Positions 1-8,962 of a DNA stretch of 64,000 nucleotides are shown piece by piece (position 1 is the first letter of the stretch; each line of letters begins with the position of its first letter). This DNA comes from an uncultured Lachnospiraceae bacterium. Lineage in GTDB: Bacteria > Bacillota > Clostridia > Lachnospirales > Lachnospiraceae. Under the pieces are notes generated by a model. It was not told where the DNA came from, made no database searches, and saw only the letters and a list, made by a program, of their open reading frames with translations. The stretch covers positions 1 to 64,000 of the forward strand of contig CATLAK010000003.1 of NCBI GenBank assembly GCA_949878435.1, written 5' to 3'. The translations under genes were made by a program, and so were the position numbers.

Positions 1-1089
1 GCGAAACACGGTAAAACTGCTGTAATACCGGGCATGGAGCCGACAGGGCATTACTGGTTTGCCCTGGGGAAATTCCTGCAGGACAGCGGGATGAGACCTG
101 TGCATGTGAATCCCCACCACGTGAAAAGATCAAAAGAACTGGATGACAACAACCCCAACAAAAATGACCGTAAAGACCCAAAGACGATCGCTGCGCTTGT
201 CAACGAGGGACGGTTCTCGTACCCTTACATACCAACCGGTATCTATGCAGAGATCAGGAGCCTGTCAAACCTGCGCTTCCAGACGCAGGAGGAGCTCACG
301 AGGATCAAGAACCGCCTGGCCAGATGGTTCGCCATCTACTTTCCTGAATATAAAGACGTTTATGGGGATTTGAAGGCGGTCAGCGGGAGAATGGTGCTGA
401 AGGAGGCGCCGCTGCCGGAGGACATCAGAAAACTGGGAGTGGAAGGTGTGAACCGGATATGGAGGGACGCAAAGCTCAGAGGCGCCGGAATGAAGAGGGC
501 AAGGACCCTGGTATCGGCAGCGGGACACAGCGTAGGAAGTAAGGAAGCACCGGGAGCGGCAAGGATGGAACTGAAGCACCTGCTGAACGACATGGATGTA
601 TATACCTCAAGGCTGGAGGAGCTTCTCCTGAAAACAGAGGAAAAGCTGAAAGAGATCCCATATGTTGATAAACTGATAGGAATTAAGGGGATCGGCCTGG
701 CAACAGTCAGCGGATTCATTGCGGAGGTGGGAGACATTGGACGTTTTGACAACCCAAAGCAGTTACAGAAGCTGGCGGGATATGCGATTGTGGCGAATGA
801 TTCCGGGAAGCATAACGGCGAGAGCCGGATCAGTTACAGGGGAAGGAAACGCCTGAGGTATGTGCTGTATGAAGCAGCGATATCCTTGATTGGGAAGAAT
901 GCGGAGTTCAGGGCAATACATGAGTATTACCGGACACGTAAAGAAAACCCATTAAAGAAGATGCAGTCTGTCGTAGCGGTAGCGTGTAAGGTCCTGAGGA
1001 TATTCTACACGATACTGACAAAAGGTGTAGACTATGATGCCGGAAAACTGATGGGCGACATCAGGAGACCACGGATCCAGGCGGCGTAA
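1..1089 (+). CDS. IS110-family transposase, 5' end cut by window edge
   Basis: The reading frame is open from base 1, so the true start lies upstream and the N-terminal part of the DEDD (RuvC-like) domain is missing. What remains starts just before the METPGHYW-like motif (seen as MEPTGHYW) and includes NKNDRKDPKTIA, the later acidic part of the DEDD domain of IS110 transposases (Pfam DEDD_Tnp_IS110). The C-terminal half carries the Transposase_20 domain: IKGIGLATVSGFIAEVGD, then an NDSGKHNGESRISYRGRKRLR stretch with the serine that is catalytic in this family. IS110 enzymes act on DNA as recombinases guided by a bridge RNA encoded in the element's noncoding end. The long structured region that follows the gene fits that arrangement. 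The family call is firm; the IS110 or IS1111 subgroup cannot be settled without the left end. Confidence 0.9.
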   Translation, partial: AKHGKTAVIPGMEPTGHYWFALGKFLQDSGMRPVHVNPHHVKRSKELDDNNPNKNDRKDPKTIAALVNEGRFSYPYIPTGIYAEIRSLSNLRFQTQEELTRIKNRLARWFAIYFPEYKDVYGDLKAVSGRMVLKEAPLPEDIRKLGVEGVNRIWRDAKLRGAGMKRARTLVSAAGHSVGSKEAPGAARMELKHLLNDMDVYTSRLEELLLKTEEKLKEIPYVDKLIGIKGIGLATVSGFIAEVGDIGRFDNPKQLQKLAGYAIVANDSGKHNGESRISYRGRKRLRYVLYEAAISLIGKNAEFRAIHEYYRTRKENPLKKMQSVVAVACKVLRIFYTILTKGVDYDAGKLMGDIRRPRIQAA

Positions 1090-1500
1090 GAAACGAACAT
1101 AGACCACAAGCGGGCAATGCCCTGTCATAGTTGGGTTGAACTTTCAAAAATTTTGATTGAGGGTTGAATCCAGCTGTGACAGGAAAGCTGGAAAGTATGG
1201 GGAACGATCCGGGAAAACGTCCACCGAAAGGTGCCGGTGAGGGAAGCATATGAGACAGGTCAGTAAGACTTATGACAAAGAATGAGCCGGTAGTCGGCAG
1301 GAATATTATCCATAGGGCATGACCCTGTAAAGGAGCTGAGCTGACACCCTGGTTATGGACAGGCGGGACGAAGGAAGTTAGGACCCCGAAGAGATGAGGG
1401 TGATCCTGGTAGACACGGGAGGTTCGCTGCCGTAGAAGGAGGGGCATACACAAGGCCATGTAGAGCGGAAACGGAAGACGTTCTATTTCGTATACCCCAA
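1090..1500 (+). other. Structured noncoding flank of the IS110 element (candidate bridge RNA region)
   Basis: About 530 bases separate the transposase stop from the next gene, and I see no convincing gene here. The sequence is rich in short complementary pairs; one clear hairpin pairs TAGAGCG (around 1460) with CGTTCTA (around 1482) around an 11-base loop. In the IS1111 group of this family the bridge RNA lies downstream of the transposase, so this flank is the natural candidate. The alternative is the 5' part of a ribozyme such as a group II intron, but no reverse transcriptase or domain V is seen. The exact right end of the element is not visible because IS110 elements usually lack terminal inverted repeats. 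Confidence 0.35.
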
Positions 1501-1623
1501 CACCTCTATTTTCGTACCAGATACAGAGAAATGTCCATCATCGTGGCTCATTCATCTGAGATATGTAACTAAAAATTCCTTGAAAAATAAGGAAAAAAGA
1601 CTTGACTAAATAGGGAGGATAAG

Positions 1624-2217
1624 ATGGAATACATAGCACACAGAGTAAATACCATACAGGAACTTCGTAAACTGCCTGCAGAATATGGCGTGGAGCTGGA
1701 TTTGAGAGATGACTTAAACGGCAGGATTTACATTAGCCATAATCCCTTCGAGGCGGGCGAAGACTTTGAAGAATATTGTAAAGAGTATCATCATGGGACC
1801 ATGATCTTAAATATCAAGAGTGAGCGGATTGAACACCAGGCACTTGAACTGATGCAGCAGTATCATATTGAGAAGTACTTTTTCCTGGATTCTTCCTTTC
1901 CCATGATTAAGCTGCTGACAGATCTGGGAGTCAGGCAGGTGGCGCTGCGTTTCAGTGAGTTGGAGGGGCTTGATACTATCCGCAATATGGCGGGCAGGGC
2001 TGAGTGGGTCTGGGTGGACTGCTTTACGAAGGTGCCCATTGATCAGGAAAGCTTTCAGGAATTAAAGTCACTGGGCTATAAATTGTGTTTTGTGTCCCCG
2101 GAATTGGAGGCGCAGGAGGAAAAGCTGCCCTTATACAAACAGTATCTTAAAGAGCAGGGTATTATCTTTGATGCGATTTGCACCAAGAGCTATCATATTA
2201 AGGATTGGATGGAATGA
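1624..2217 (+). CDS. Glycerophosphodiester phosphodiesterase-like (PI-PLC-like barrel) protein
   Basis: This is a 197-residue soluble protein. It has HR near residue 6, VELDLRDD around 23-30 and ISHNPF around 37-42, the spacing of the HR / E-D / H active-site motifs of the glycerophosphodiester phosphodiesterase and PI-PLC-like TIM-barrel superfamily. It is shorter than typical GDPD enzymes (about 240-300 residues). Small members of this type often sit in polysaccharide gene clusters with no known substrate. GGGAGGA lies 6 bases before the ATG, which makes the start secure. The stop overlaps the start of the following membrane glycosyltransferase gene, so the two are probably translated together. 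The fold assignment is moderately sure; the actual substrate is unknown. Confidence 0.5.
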   Translation: MEYIAHRVNTIQELRKLPAEYGVELDLRDDLNGRIYISHNPFEAGEDFEEYCKEYHHGTMILNIKSERIEHQALELMQQYHIEKYFFLDSSFPMIKLLTDLGVRQVALRFSELEGLDTIRNMAGRAEWVWVDCFTKVPIDQESFQELKSLGYKLCFVSPELEAQEEKLPLYKQYLKEQGIIFDAICTKSYHIKDWME

Positions 2218-3830
2218 TGAGGAAAAAATTTCAGGAAAAAGCCGGCATGGCGGCGGCCGTTGCAGGAACGCTTATTGCAGGCATACTTTTATTTTACAGA
2301 CATTGGCAGTTTGAGCTGCCCCTGTATCCGAATGTAGATGAAATGCTGTCGCTGGAGAATATTTATAATCTGTTGAACCAGCATCTTTATACGGGTGATA
2401 TTTATGTGCTGGACTTTTTCCGTTATCCCCACCTGACCTTCTACTATGCGGCGGCGGGCGCCAGGATTTTAGGAAAGTTTCTGTCTGGTGTGGAGACAGT
2501 GGTGCTTCTTCGGTATGTGATCTGCGGCACGGCCCTTCTGTCTAATTTATGTGTATATTTTACCGTAAAAGTAATGACGGGAAGCCGGAAGTGGAGTTAT
2601 ATAGGATTTTTATTGTCGGTTTTTTCCCTGTATGGTTATGCCTATCTTTATTATACGGGGCCGGATACACTTTTATATGCGGTGGCAAATGTGCTGCTTT
2701 TGCTTGGCTGTGTGATATTCCGGGATCAGAATGAGGAGCGGGTGGTGTATTTGTGGTATCCTCTGATGGCAATCTGTATCGGGCTGGCGATGGCGGCCAA
2801 ATACCATGGGATTGTGTTTGGCATCTTCTGGCTGGCGCTGCATATTCGGAAGAAGTATTGGAAGAGTCACCGGAATAATTATCTGTTTTTTATGAACTGT
2901 ATTGTATTGGCACTTGTATTTTGTCTGTGCAATTACTCACTGTTTTTTTATTTCAGGACTTTTATCGGGGATAACCTGTATAATCTGAATCACTATGCCT
3001 GGGGGCATCCGGGTATTGAGCACAACCTGCCCTTTCTGGGATATCTGGAAGCTTTCGGGTTTACTAATTATGGCGCAGTGGGTGGCATATTCTTGTTGTT
3101 GGGAATTGTACATCTGATTCGGAAAAAGGACTGGGCACAGGTGGCGGTATTTATGCTTATGCCGGTATGTATTCTGCTTTTACTCTCCAAGTATCAGATT
3201 GTGCTTGGCAGAAACATGTCTCTGGTGCTTCCCTTTGCGTTTCTTTTTATGACCTATGGATTGCTGGAAACAGAGAAATTTTTGAATACGTATTTCTTTC
3301 ATAAAGGAAAGGCCGGTCAAAAATTTACGGCAGCAGGTATTGTAACAGGTGCAGTGGTTCTGATGGTGATAGGTAATGTAATGGTTGTCTGTAACAATTA
3401 TCGCTATGGTTTAACCTATACGCAGGCATCGGCGGATATTGCGGATCTGCTTCCGAAGGGGGCGAAAGTCTACTGTACTTCCTATGCACCGCTGATGGAT
3501 GCAGACCAGTATGAAATTGTGGATATTGGAGAGGATATCTCCCTTCTTCCGGATCAGCTTGCCTCCGGAGAGTATTATATTGACGTGCAGTATGCCACGG
3601 GTTATTTTACACAGCGTAAGGACTATCTGATTTGTCAGGGAGAGGACATGTATCCGGATAAAAAGGCGGCTTATGAAGAGAAACTGAGGGGGTATGTGAC
3701 AGTGAAAAATTATCCGGGGATTTCTTACGGCGGCGAGTGGAAATATCGGATTGGGTATCTGGATATCTTCCGGTATGCAAAAGAAGCGTATTATGTGGGA
3801 CCGAGTATTGTGATTTATGCCGGAGAGTAG
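2214..3830 (+). CDS. Integral membrane glycosyltransferase-like protein (GT39/PMT_2 type)
   Basis: A protein of about 538 residues with roughly 10-12 hydrophobic segments. The first extracytoplasmic loop holds the acidic pair in NVDEMLSLENIYN, where lipid-linked-sugar transferases of the GT-C fold carry their catalytic acidic residue, and a short soluble domain follows the last membrane span. GT-C enzymes move sugars from polyprenyl-phosphate donors on the outer face of the membrane. I chose the ATG at 2214, which overlaps the upstream stop as ATGA and has AAGGA 10 bases upstream; an in-frame TTG at 2205 and an ATG at 2217 are also possible. The gene is coupled to the GDPD-like gene. The acceptor cannot be told. 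From 3831 to 4067 I see no gene. Confidence 0.65.
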   Translation: MMRKKFQEKAGMAAAVAGTLIAGILLFYRHWQFELPLYPNVDEMLSLENIYNLLNQHLYTGDIYVLDFFRYPHLTFYYAAAGARILGKFLSGVETVVLLRYVICGTALLSNLCVYFTVKVMTGSRKWSYIGFLLSVFSLYGYAYLYYTGPDTLLYAVANVLLLLGCVIFRDQNEERVVYLWYPLMAICIGLAMAAKYHGIVFGIFWLALHIRKKYWKSHRNNYLFFMNCIVLALVFCLCNYSLFFYFRTFIGDNLYNLNHYAWGHPGIEHNLPFLGYLEAFGFTNYGAVGGIFLLLGIVHLIRKKDWAQVAVFMLMPVCILLLLSKYQIVLGRNMSLVLPFAFLFMTYGLLETEKFLNTYFFHKGKAGQKFTAAGIVTGAVVLMVIGNVMVVCNNYRYGLTYTQASADIADLLPKGAKVYCTSYAPLMDADQYEIVDIGEDISLLPDQLASGEYYIDVQYATGYFTQRKDYLICQGEDMYPDKKAAYEEKLRGYVTVKNYPGISYGGEWKYRIGYLDIFRYAKEAYYVGPSIVIYAGE

Positions 3831-4067
3831 AGTTTCCGGTATAAATCACAAATTCCAGTTAAGGCAATAATCTACGGAAAGTCCCATAACTTGTCAAGCA
3901 TCTTATCGTTTCACGTATTGAATCAGTTTGGCCTGAGCAGCTTTCTTTATCTTTAATAACTGTCCTGCCATTTTAGACATAGTATAAAAATTCTGCTTAC
4001 GAAAATCCTACGACAATGGTAAACTAGTACAAGAAGAATGATTGTTTGAAACGGGTGGAAAATTGCC

Positions 4068-4280
4068 ATGCGTTGGATACCTTTGCAGAATAGTAATACC
4101 AGAAGATGGGTATTATGTATAATCTATAATGACTGTACGACGTATGACGTAACAACAATAGAATCAGAACATATTGAAAAAATCCTTGCTTATGCAGCCT
4201 ATATGAATGACGGCATTACAGATGGCATTGATTCTGTCATGCTTGCACGGTTGGCGGAATTAAAAAATAAGTATGTATAA
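4068..4280 (+). CDS. Hypothetical small ORF, 70 residues
   Basis: I do not recognise this short frame. It begins after an in-frame TGA and lacks a good ribosome binding site (only GGGTGG about 10 bases before the ATG). The C-terminal half looks protein-like (EHIEKILAYAAYMNDGITDG, then a charged helical end), while the N-terminus looks random. It could be a degraded remnant in the otherwise gene-free 3831-4295 interval, or a real small protein. It has no obvious partner and runs toward a convergent membrane gene. Confidence 0.25.
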   Translation: MRWIPLQNSNTRRWVLCIIYNDCTTYDVTTIESEHIEKILAYAAYMNDGITDGIDSVMLARLAELKNKYV

Positions 4281-4295
4281 AGGATCTGACATTTC

Positions 4296-4997
4296 TCATG
4301 TCAGAAATTCTTTCAATAATAGTTCCAGTTCCTCGGCTTCCGATGGCGTGAAAGCCGGGGAATTTTCTGTGCTCTTTTCTGAAGGTGCACAGAAGGAAGC
4401 ATCAGAAAAGTCTGCAGGCTTGTCTTTTTGTATTTGTTCTTCAGGGGCATCAGGCTGGATTATGCGCATGTCCAGCTGTGTCTGTTCCAGGCGGCTTGCC
4501 AGATGGTTTTCCAGGTAATCTATCAGATTGGTGCGCAGAACTTTAACTTTCCCGGGGATGTCTACCAGAGAGGAAACCGCGAAGTAACAATACAGTCCTA
4601 GAAAGCTGATCAGATAAAAAGGCGCAATCTGGAAGAAATCTTCGTTATGAATAATGCCCAGACAGGCCCCGATACCTGCCACAAGCACGGACAGGAGCAT
4701 GAGCTGCCCGGATATGTGTTTCAGGAAAGACAAGGGCAGACGGCCTATTTTAATCTGGTTGATAAACTTGTCCACAAAGACAGGCACATTGGGTACACAC
4801 TCATGAAGCTGACGACAGCTTGTGAATTTTAATTTAAGTTTCTGTAAAGTCCTGTTTGTGGTGGTGGACATATTTTCAGTTTCCCAGATCAGTTTATGAT
4901 ATATCACTCCCATTACGATCTGGCATATGATACTAAGTAAGAGCAGTATCAGAATGGCAAGCATGAAGTTTTTGTGTTTGAAAAAGAGTGCGAGCAT
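4296..4997 (-). CDS. Hypothetical membrane protein, three transmembrane segments
   Basis: A 233-residue protein with a first hydrophobic segment at about residues 10-32, a basic cytoplasmic loop, two more spans at about 92-112 and 118-142, and a long hydrophilic C-terminus rich in E, S and P that ends in a leucine-rich acidic helix. GAGGAAAGG lies about 12 bases before the ATG. I do not recognise a named family. It is divergent from the TSCPD/murG pair, with about 230 bases between the starts. The two-span hairpin plus acidic tail looks structural or regulatory rather than catalytic. Confidence 0.7.
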   Translation of the reverse strand: MLALFFKHKNFMLAILILLLLSIICQIVMGVIYHKLIWETENMSTTTNRTLQKLKLKFTSCRQLHECVPNVPVFVDKFINQIKIGRLPLSFLKHISGQLMLLSVLVAGIGACLGIIHNEDFFQIAPFYLISFLGLYCYFAVSSLVDIPGKVKVLRTNLIDYLENHLASRLEQTQLDMRIIQPDAPEEQIQKDKPADFSDASFCAPSEKSTENSPAFTPSEAEELELLLKEFLT

Positions 4998-5134
4998 GAT
5001 TTTGCGATACCTTTCCTCATCAGAGAAATTATAGTGTATACTTATATTATATTGGAATCTGTTCAGGGAAAAAGATGTAAGGCATCGACAGATTCTGCAA
5101 GATTGTTATTTTAGGACAGCATAAATAAGGGTAC

Positions 5135-5163
5135 TGGAAAGTGGTATTAAACTGTGGTATAGT
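5135..5163 (+). promoter_or_regulatory. Candidate sigma-A promoter for the TSCPD-murG operon
   Basis: A -35-like TGGAAA is followed by a 17-base spacer and TATAGT at 5158-5163. It lies 65 bases before the TSCPD start codon. The -35 is weak; the -10 is good. Confidence 0.45.
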
Positions 5164-5227
5164 AAAAACGTCAGATAAAAAGAATTTATCTTGGAAATTT
5201 GGAAAGCATGAATAGGAGGGAGCAGCT

Positions 5228-5470
5228 ATGATTTATCAACCTAAAGGAGTCTGTTCTAACACGATAGATGTGCAGGTGGAAGACGGCGTGATCAAGTCTG
5301 TTAAATTTACAGGGGGATGCAACGGCAACCTGCAGGGAATTTCAAGGCTGGTTGCAGGAATGAAAGTAGAGGATGCGATAGACAGGCTTAAGGGAATCAA
5401 GTGTGGATTTAAAAGTACTTCCTGTCCGGATCAGCTGGCTTGTGCTTTGCAGGAAATTATAGGTGACTAG
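5228..5470 (+). CDS. TSCPD domain-containing protein (TIGR03905 type)
   Basis: An 80-residue protein with the pattern of the short four-cysteine TSCPD family: GVCSNTIDV near the start, FTGGCNGNLQGIS in the middle, IKCGFKSTSCPDQLACAL at the end. In larger proteins (adenosylcobalamin-dependent ribonucleotide reductases) TSCPD domains bind metal and nucleic acid. The role of the stand-alone form is not established. AGGAGGGAGC precedes the ATG. The gene is 14 bases upstream of murG and transcribed with it, an arrangement that suggests nothing more specific than co-expression. The family call rests on cysteine spacing and length and is quite safe. Confidence 0.85.
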   Translation: MIYQPKGVCSNTIDVQVEDGVIKSVKFTGGCNGNLQGISRLVAGMKVEDAIDRLKGIKCGFKSTSCPDQLACALQEIIGD

Positions 5471-5484
5471 GAGGGTTCTTTCTT

Positions 5485-6561
5485 ATGGGCAGTAAGAAGA
5501 TTGTACTTACCGGCGGCGGCACAGCAGGGCATGTAACCCCGAATATGGCACTGATACCCAGACTTAAGGAATTGGATTACGAGATTGTCTATATAGGATC
5601 GTATGATGGGATTGAAAAAAAGCTGATTGAAGATTTTGATATCCCCTATTATGGAATTGCCACGGGTAAGTTCAGAAGATATTTTGATCCGAAAAATTTT
5701 TCAGATCCGTTCCGTGTGATTAAAGGAATGGGAGAAGCCAGAAAATATTTAAAAGAAATCAGGCCGAATGTACTCTTTTCCAAGGGGGGATTTGTCAGTG
5801 TGCCTGTGGTGCGGGCGGCGTATTCCCTGGGGATTCCCTGTATCATTCATGAATCGGATATGACGCCTGGGCTTGCCAATAAGCTGTGTATTCCGGTGGC
5901 GAAAAAAGTATGCTGCAATTTTCCGGAGACATTTAAGCTTCTGCCTGCCACCAAGGCAGTGCTGACAGGTTCGCCAATCCGTAAAGAACTGGCTACGGGA
6001 AATAAGGAGGCGGCATATAAGCTGTGTGGCTTCGACGCTTCCAAGCCGGTCATTATGGTAGTGGGAGGCAGTCTTGGCTCGGCTGCGATCAATCAGGCGG
6101 TCAGGGATGTATTGCCGGAGCTATTGAAAGATTTTCAGGTGGTGCATCTGTGCGGTAAGGAAAAGGTAGATAATCTGCTTCTCACGACACAGGGATATAA
6201 GCAGTTTGAGTATGTAAAATCCGAGATGAAAGATATCTTTGCCATGGCGGATATTGTCATTTCCCGTGCCGGCGCCAATGCAATCAGTGAAATTCTGGCC
6301 CTTAAGAAGCCGAATATTCTGATTCCGCTTCCTTCGGGCAGCAGCAGAGGCGATCAGATATTGAATGCCAATTCTTTTGAATCGCAGGGATTCAGCATTG
6401 TGATTGATGAAGATGATCTGACCAATAAGCTGCTTCTTGAGAAGATACAGGAACTTTATTTTAACAGATTTACTTATATTGATGCCATGAGCAAGAGCAG
6501 TCAGAGAGATGCTATTGGGACGATTATCGGATTGATTGAAAATGAAGTAAATGCAAAATAG
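5485..6561 (+). CDS. murG: UDP-GlcNAc:undecaprenyl-PP-MurNAc-pentapeptide N-acetylglucosaminyltransferase MurG
   Basis: A 358-residue GT28 enzyme that adds GlcNAc to lipid I to give lipid II on the cytoplasmic face of the membrane, the last intracellular step of peptidoglycan precursor synthesis. It shows the N-terminal glycine-rich loop GGGTAGHVTPN (residues 10-20), the HESDMTPGLANK motif of the acceptor side, VVGGSLGSAAIN at the start of the donor domain, and SRAGANAISEIL, the UDP-GlcNAc binding region. The length is normal. GGAGGG lies about 9 bases before the ATG. It follows the TSCPD gene and is closed by a strong terminator. It sits apart from the classical dcw cluster, as is common for this alternative low-GC form. 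Confidence 0.92.
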   Translation: MGSKKIVLTGGGTAGHVTPNMALIPRLKELDYEIVYIGSYDGIEKKLIEDFDIPYYGIATGKFRRYFDPKNFSDPFRVIKGMGEARKYLKEIRPNVLFSKGGFVSVPVVRAAYSLGIPCIIHESDMTPGLANKLCIPVAKKVCCNFPETFKLLPATKAVLTGSPIRKELATGNKEAAYKLCGFDASKPVIMVVGGSLGSAAINQAVRDVLPELLKDFQVVHLCGKEKVDNLLLTTQGYKQFEYVKSEMKDIFAMADIVISRAGANAISEILALKKPNILIPLPSGSSRGDQILNANSFESQGFSIVIDEDDLTNKLLLEKIQELYFNRFTYIDAMSKSSQRDAIGTIIGLIENEVNAK

Positions 6562-6570
6562 TTTTGGAAA

Positions 6571-6593
6571 GCCAGGCTGCGGCCTGGCTTTTT
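6571..6593 (+). terminator. Intrinsic terminator after murG
   Basis: A perfect 7-bp stem, GCCAGGC (6571-6577) with GCCTGGC (6582-6588), four-base loop, then five T. It ends the TSCPD-murG transcript. Confidence 0.9.
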
Positions 6594-6624
6594 GAGACAT
6601 TAAGAAAGGTACACGGATGGAAAG

Positions 6625-7176
6625 ATGAAACAATATAAGATTATAACGGCATTTTTTATTTTCAGTATAATGTTGATGATATTTTGCAAAAGGACTGAGG
6701 CGATGGAGGAAACTGCTTATGGGTATACAGAGATATCTTTTTCTGATATTCGTCAGGAATTTGCAGAAAAATACCAGCAGAAAAAGGAAATTATGAAATA
6801 CCGGGATATTGGAACAGGAGACTGGCCCTTGGTGGATTCCGTACAGCTAATCTATGAGAAACATTATCAGGACATCCCTGGAAGTCTGTCTGGTCCTTAC
6901 TGTACTTACAATGCAAAGGGTAATTTTTATGCGGAAGTAGCGGACAAGAGTCAATCCCGGATTGTGTTGGTTTATAACGGCATGTCGGAGAATGGGAAGT
7001 GTTACCTGTTTGTGGCGCAGGAAGAGCATTTTGACACAGAGGGATCTATGCTGAATAATACCAGTCTGTTGGAATTTTATGCAGTGAATCTGGAAGAAGT
7101 CAAGGTGTATGAGGCGCATAAGACCACCTGGGGCGGTGTAGAGGCAGAGGAATATCGGGCGGCAACCATGGAGTAG
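6625..7176 (+). CDS. Hypothetical secreted protein
   Basis: A 183-residue protein with a signal peptide: basic MKQYK, a hydrophobic core to about residue 22, and a likely cleavage after residue 26 (KRTEA). The mature part is mixed alpha/beta with no motif I recognise and one cysteine. The ribosome binding site is poor: the nearest purine run is AAAGG some 17 bases upstream, with GGAAAG directly at the ATG. The gene is alone between the murG terminator and the AAA-ATPase gene. It could be a lipoprotein-like surface factor, but no lipobox is seen. Confidence 0.6.
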   Translation: MKQYKIITAFFIFSIMLMIFCKRTEAMEETAYGYTEISFSDIRQEFAEKYQQKKEIMKYRDIGTGDWPLVDSVQLIYEKHYQDIPGSLSGPYCTYNAKGNFYAEVADKSQSRIVLVYNGMSENGKCYLFVAQEEHFDTEGSMLNNTSLLEFYAVNLEEVKVYEAHKTTWGGVEAEEYRAATME

Positions 7177-7279
7177 GAAGAAAGATTTTCCCGTAAACCG
7201 GTTGTGTGTATGGAGTGTCGTAGCTTATAATAAAATGAACCGGTTCTGAAATGAGAGATAGATAAAAAGAGGAAAAATC

Positions 7280-8962
7280 ATGGCAAGAGTGATTGGTATT
7301 GGGAAACAGGATTTTGAGAAGATAATTGTGAATCATAATTTTTATGTGGATAAAACGAATTTTATTCGGGAGTGGTGGGAATCAGATGATGAAGTAACGC
7401 TGATTACGCGTCCGAGGCGCTTTGGAAAAACATTGAATATGAGTATGCTGGAGCAGTTTTTTTCTATCAAATATGCGGGAAGGGGTGACCTTTTTGCGGG
7501 GCTTTCTGTCTGGGAATACGAAAAGTACCGCAGTTTACAGGGAACTTATCCGGTTATAAGTTTGTCCTTTGCCAATGTAAAGGAGTCGGACTTTAGAGGA
7601 ACGAAGCAGTCCATGAATCGGATTATAGAGGATATCTATAATAAAAATGCATTTTTGCTTACGGGGGAGATTCTTACGGACAATGAGAAAGATTATTTCC
7701 GCAGCGTAACCTGTAACATGGAAGATACTACGGCAACATGGGCGCTCCATAAGATGTCAGATTTTCTTTCCAGATATTATGGAAAGAAGGTAATTATTCT
7801 TTTGGATGAGTATGACACACCCATGCAGGAAGCGTATGTAAATGGTTATTGGAATGAGCTGGTGGCCTTTACCAGAAGCCTGTTCAATTCTACTTTCAAG
7901 ACAAATCCCTATCTGGAACGTGCCATGATGACAGGAATTACAAGGGTCAGTAAAGAATCTATATTTTCTGATTTAAATAATTTGAAGGTGGTAACGGCAA
8001 CATCGGACAAATATGCAGATTGTTTTGGTTTTACGGAAGAGGAAGTATTTGCTGCACTGGAAGAATATGATAAATCTGACCAGAAACAGCAGATTAAAGA
8101 TTGGTATGATGGATTTTCATTTGGAAAAGTAACAGATATCTATAATCCATGGTCTATTATCAGTTTTCTTGATGAAGGAAGAATTGGAATTTATTGGGCA
8201 AATACAAGTTCTAACAGTCTTGTAAATAAATTGATACGGGAAGGCAGTCCGGAAGTTAAAAAGATTTTTGAGCAATTGATTCAGGGTGAAACCATACAGA
8301 TGGAGATAGATGAACAGATTGTGTATAATCAGCTTTTTGCTAAAAAGAACGCTATTTGGAGTCTGCTTCTCGCCAGCGGATATTTAAAAGTGGTTGAGAC
8401 TGTTTTTGTGGAAAAAACGGGACGCACATACTATGATCTGGCATTGACGAATAAAGAAGTCCGTATTATGTTTGAAAATATGATTCAGGATTGGTTTGCC
8501 GGAAATGATGATTATAATGATTTTATACGTGCTTTGTTATTAGATGATGTAAAAGCGATGAATAACTATATGAATAGAGTGACAACTGAGATGTTTAGCA
8601 GCTTCGATACAGGAAAAAGGCCATCTGATAAGCAGCCGGAGCGGTTTTATCATGGATTTGTACTGGGACTTATGGCGGAATTTGCTGATCAATATGTGAT
8701 TACATCTAATCGTGAGAGCGGGTTTGGAAGGTATGATATCATGCTGGAACCAAGAAATGCAGAATATGATGCGATGCTAATAGAATTTAAAGTATAGAGT
8801 GAAGAAGAGAAAGAATTGTCTGACACAGTACAGGCAGCATTACAGCAGATAGATCAAAAGGACTATCAGGTGAATTTGATTGCTAAAGGGTTTTTGGAGG
8901 AACGGATTCGGAAATACGGCTTTGCCTTTAGCGGCAAGAAAGTACTGATTGGCCGAAACTAG
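7280..8962 (+). pseudogene. AAA-ATPase-like / PD-(D/E)XK (PDDEXK_9) protein interrupted by an in-frame TAG
   Basis: The first 505 codons encode an AAA-ATPase_like domain (Pfam PF09820) with the family's unusual P-loop RPRRFGKT at residues 45-51 and a LLDEYDTPMQ Walker B-type motif near 174. The C-terminal PDDEXK_9 nuclease domain begins with YDIMLEP and reaches LIEFKV, the E-x-K of the active site. A TAG at 8795-8797 then stops the frame. The same frame continues for 54 codons with exactly what the family expects (DTVQAALQQI, then ERIRKYGFAFSGKKVLIG) and ends at 8960-8962. CAG to TAG, one C-to-T change, would explain it. The gene is therefore full length apart from one nonsense codon. Members are multi-copy, fast-turnover genes in Clostridia and Bacteroidetes with suspected defence or selfish roles. 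The start has AGAGGAAAAATC before the ATG. Confidence 0.85.

Noticed and set aside
1061-1459. 132-codon open frame on the minus strand beside the IS110 gene
   Set aside because: It runs antisense through the structured noncoding flank, has no ribosome binding site and no protein-like pattern.
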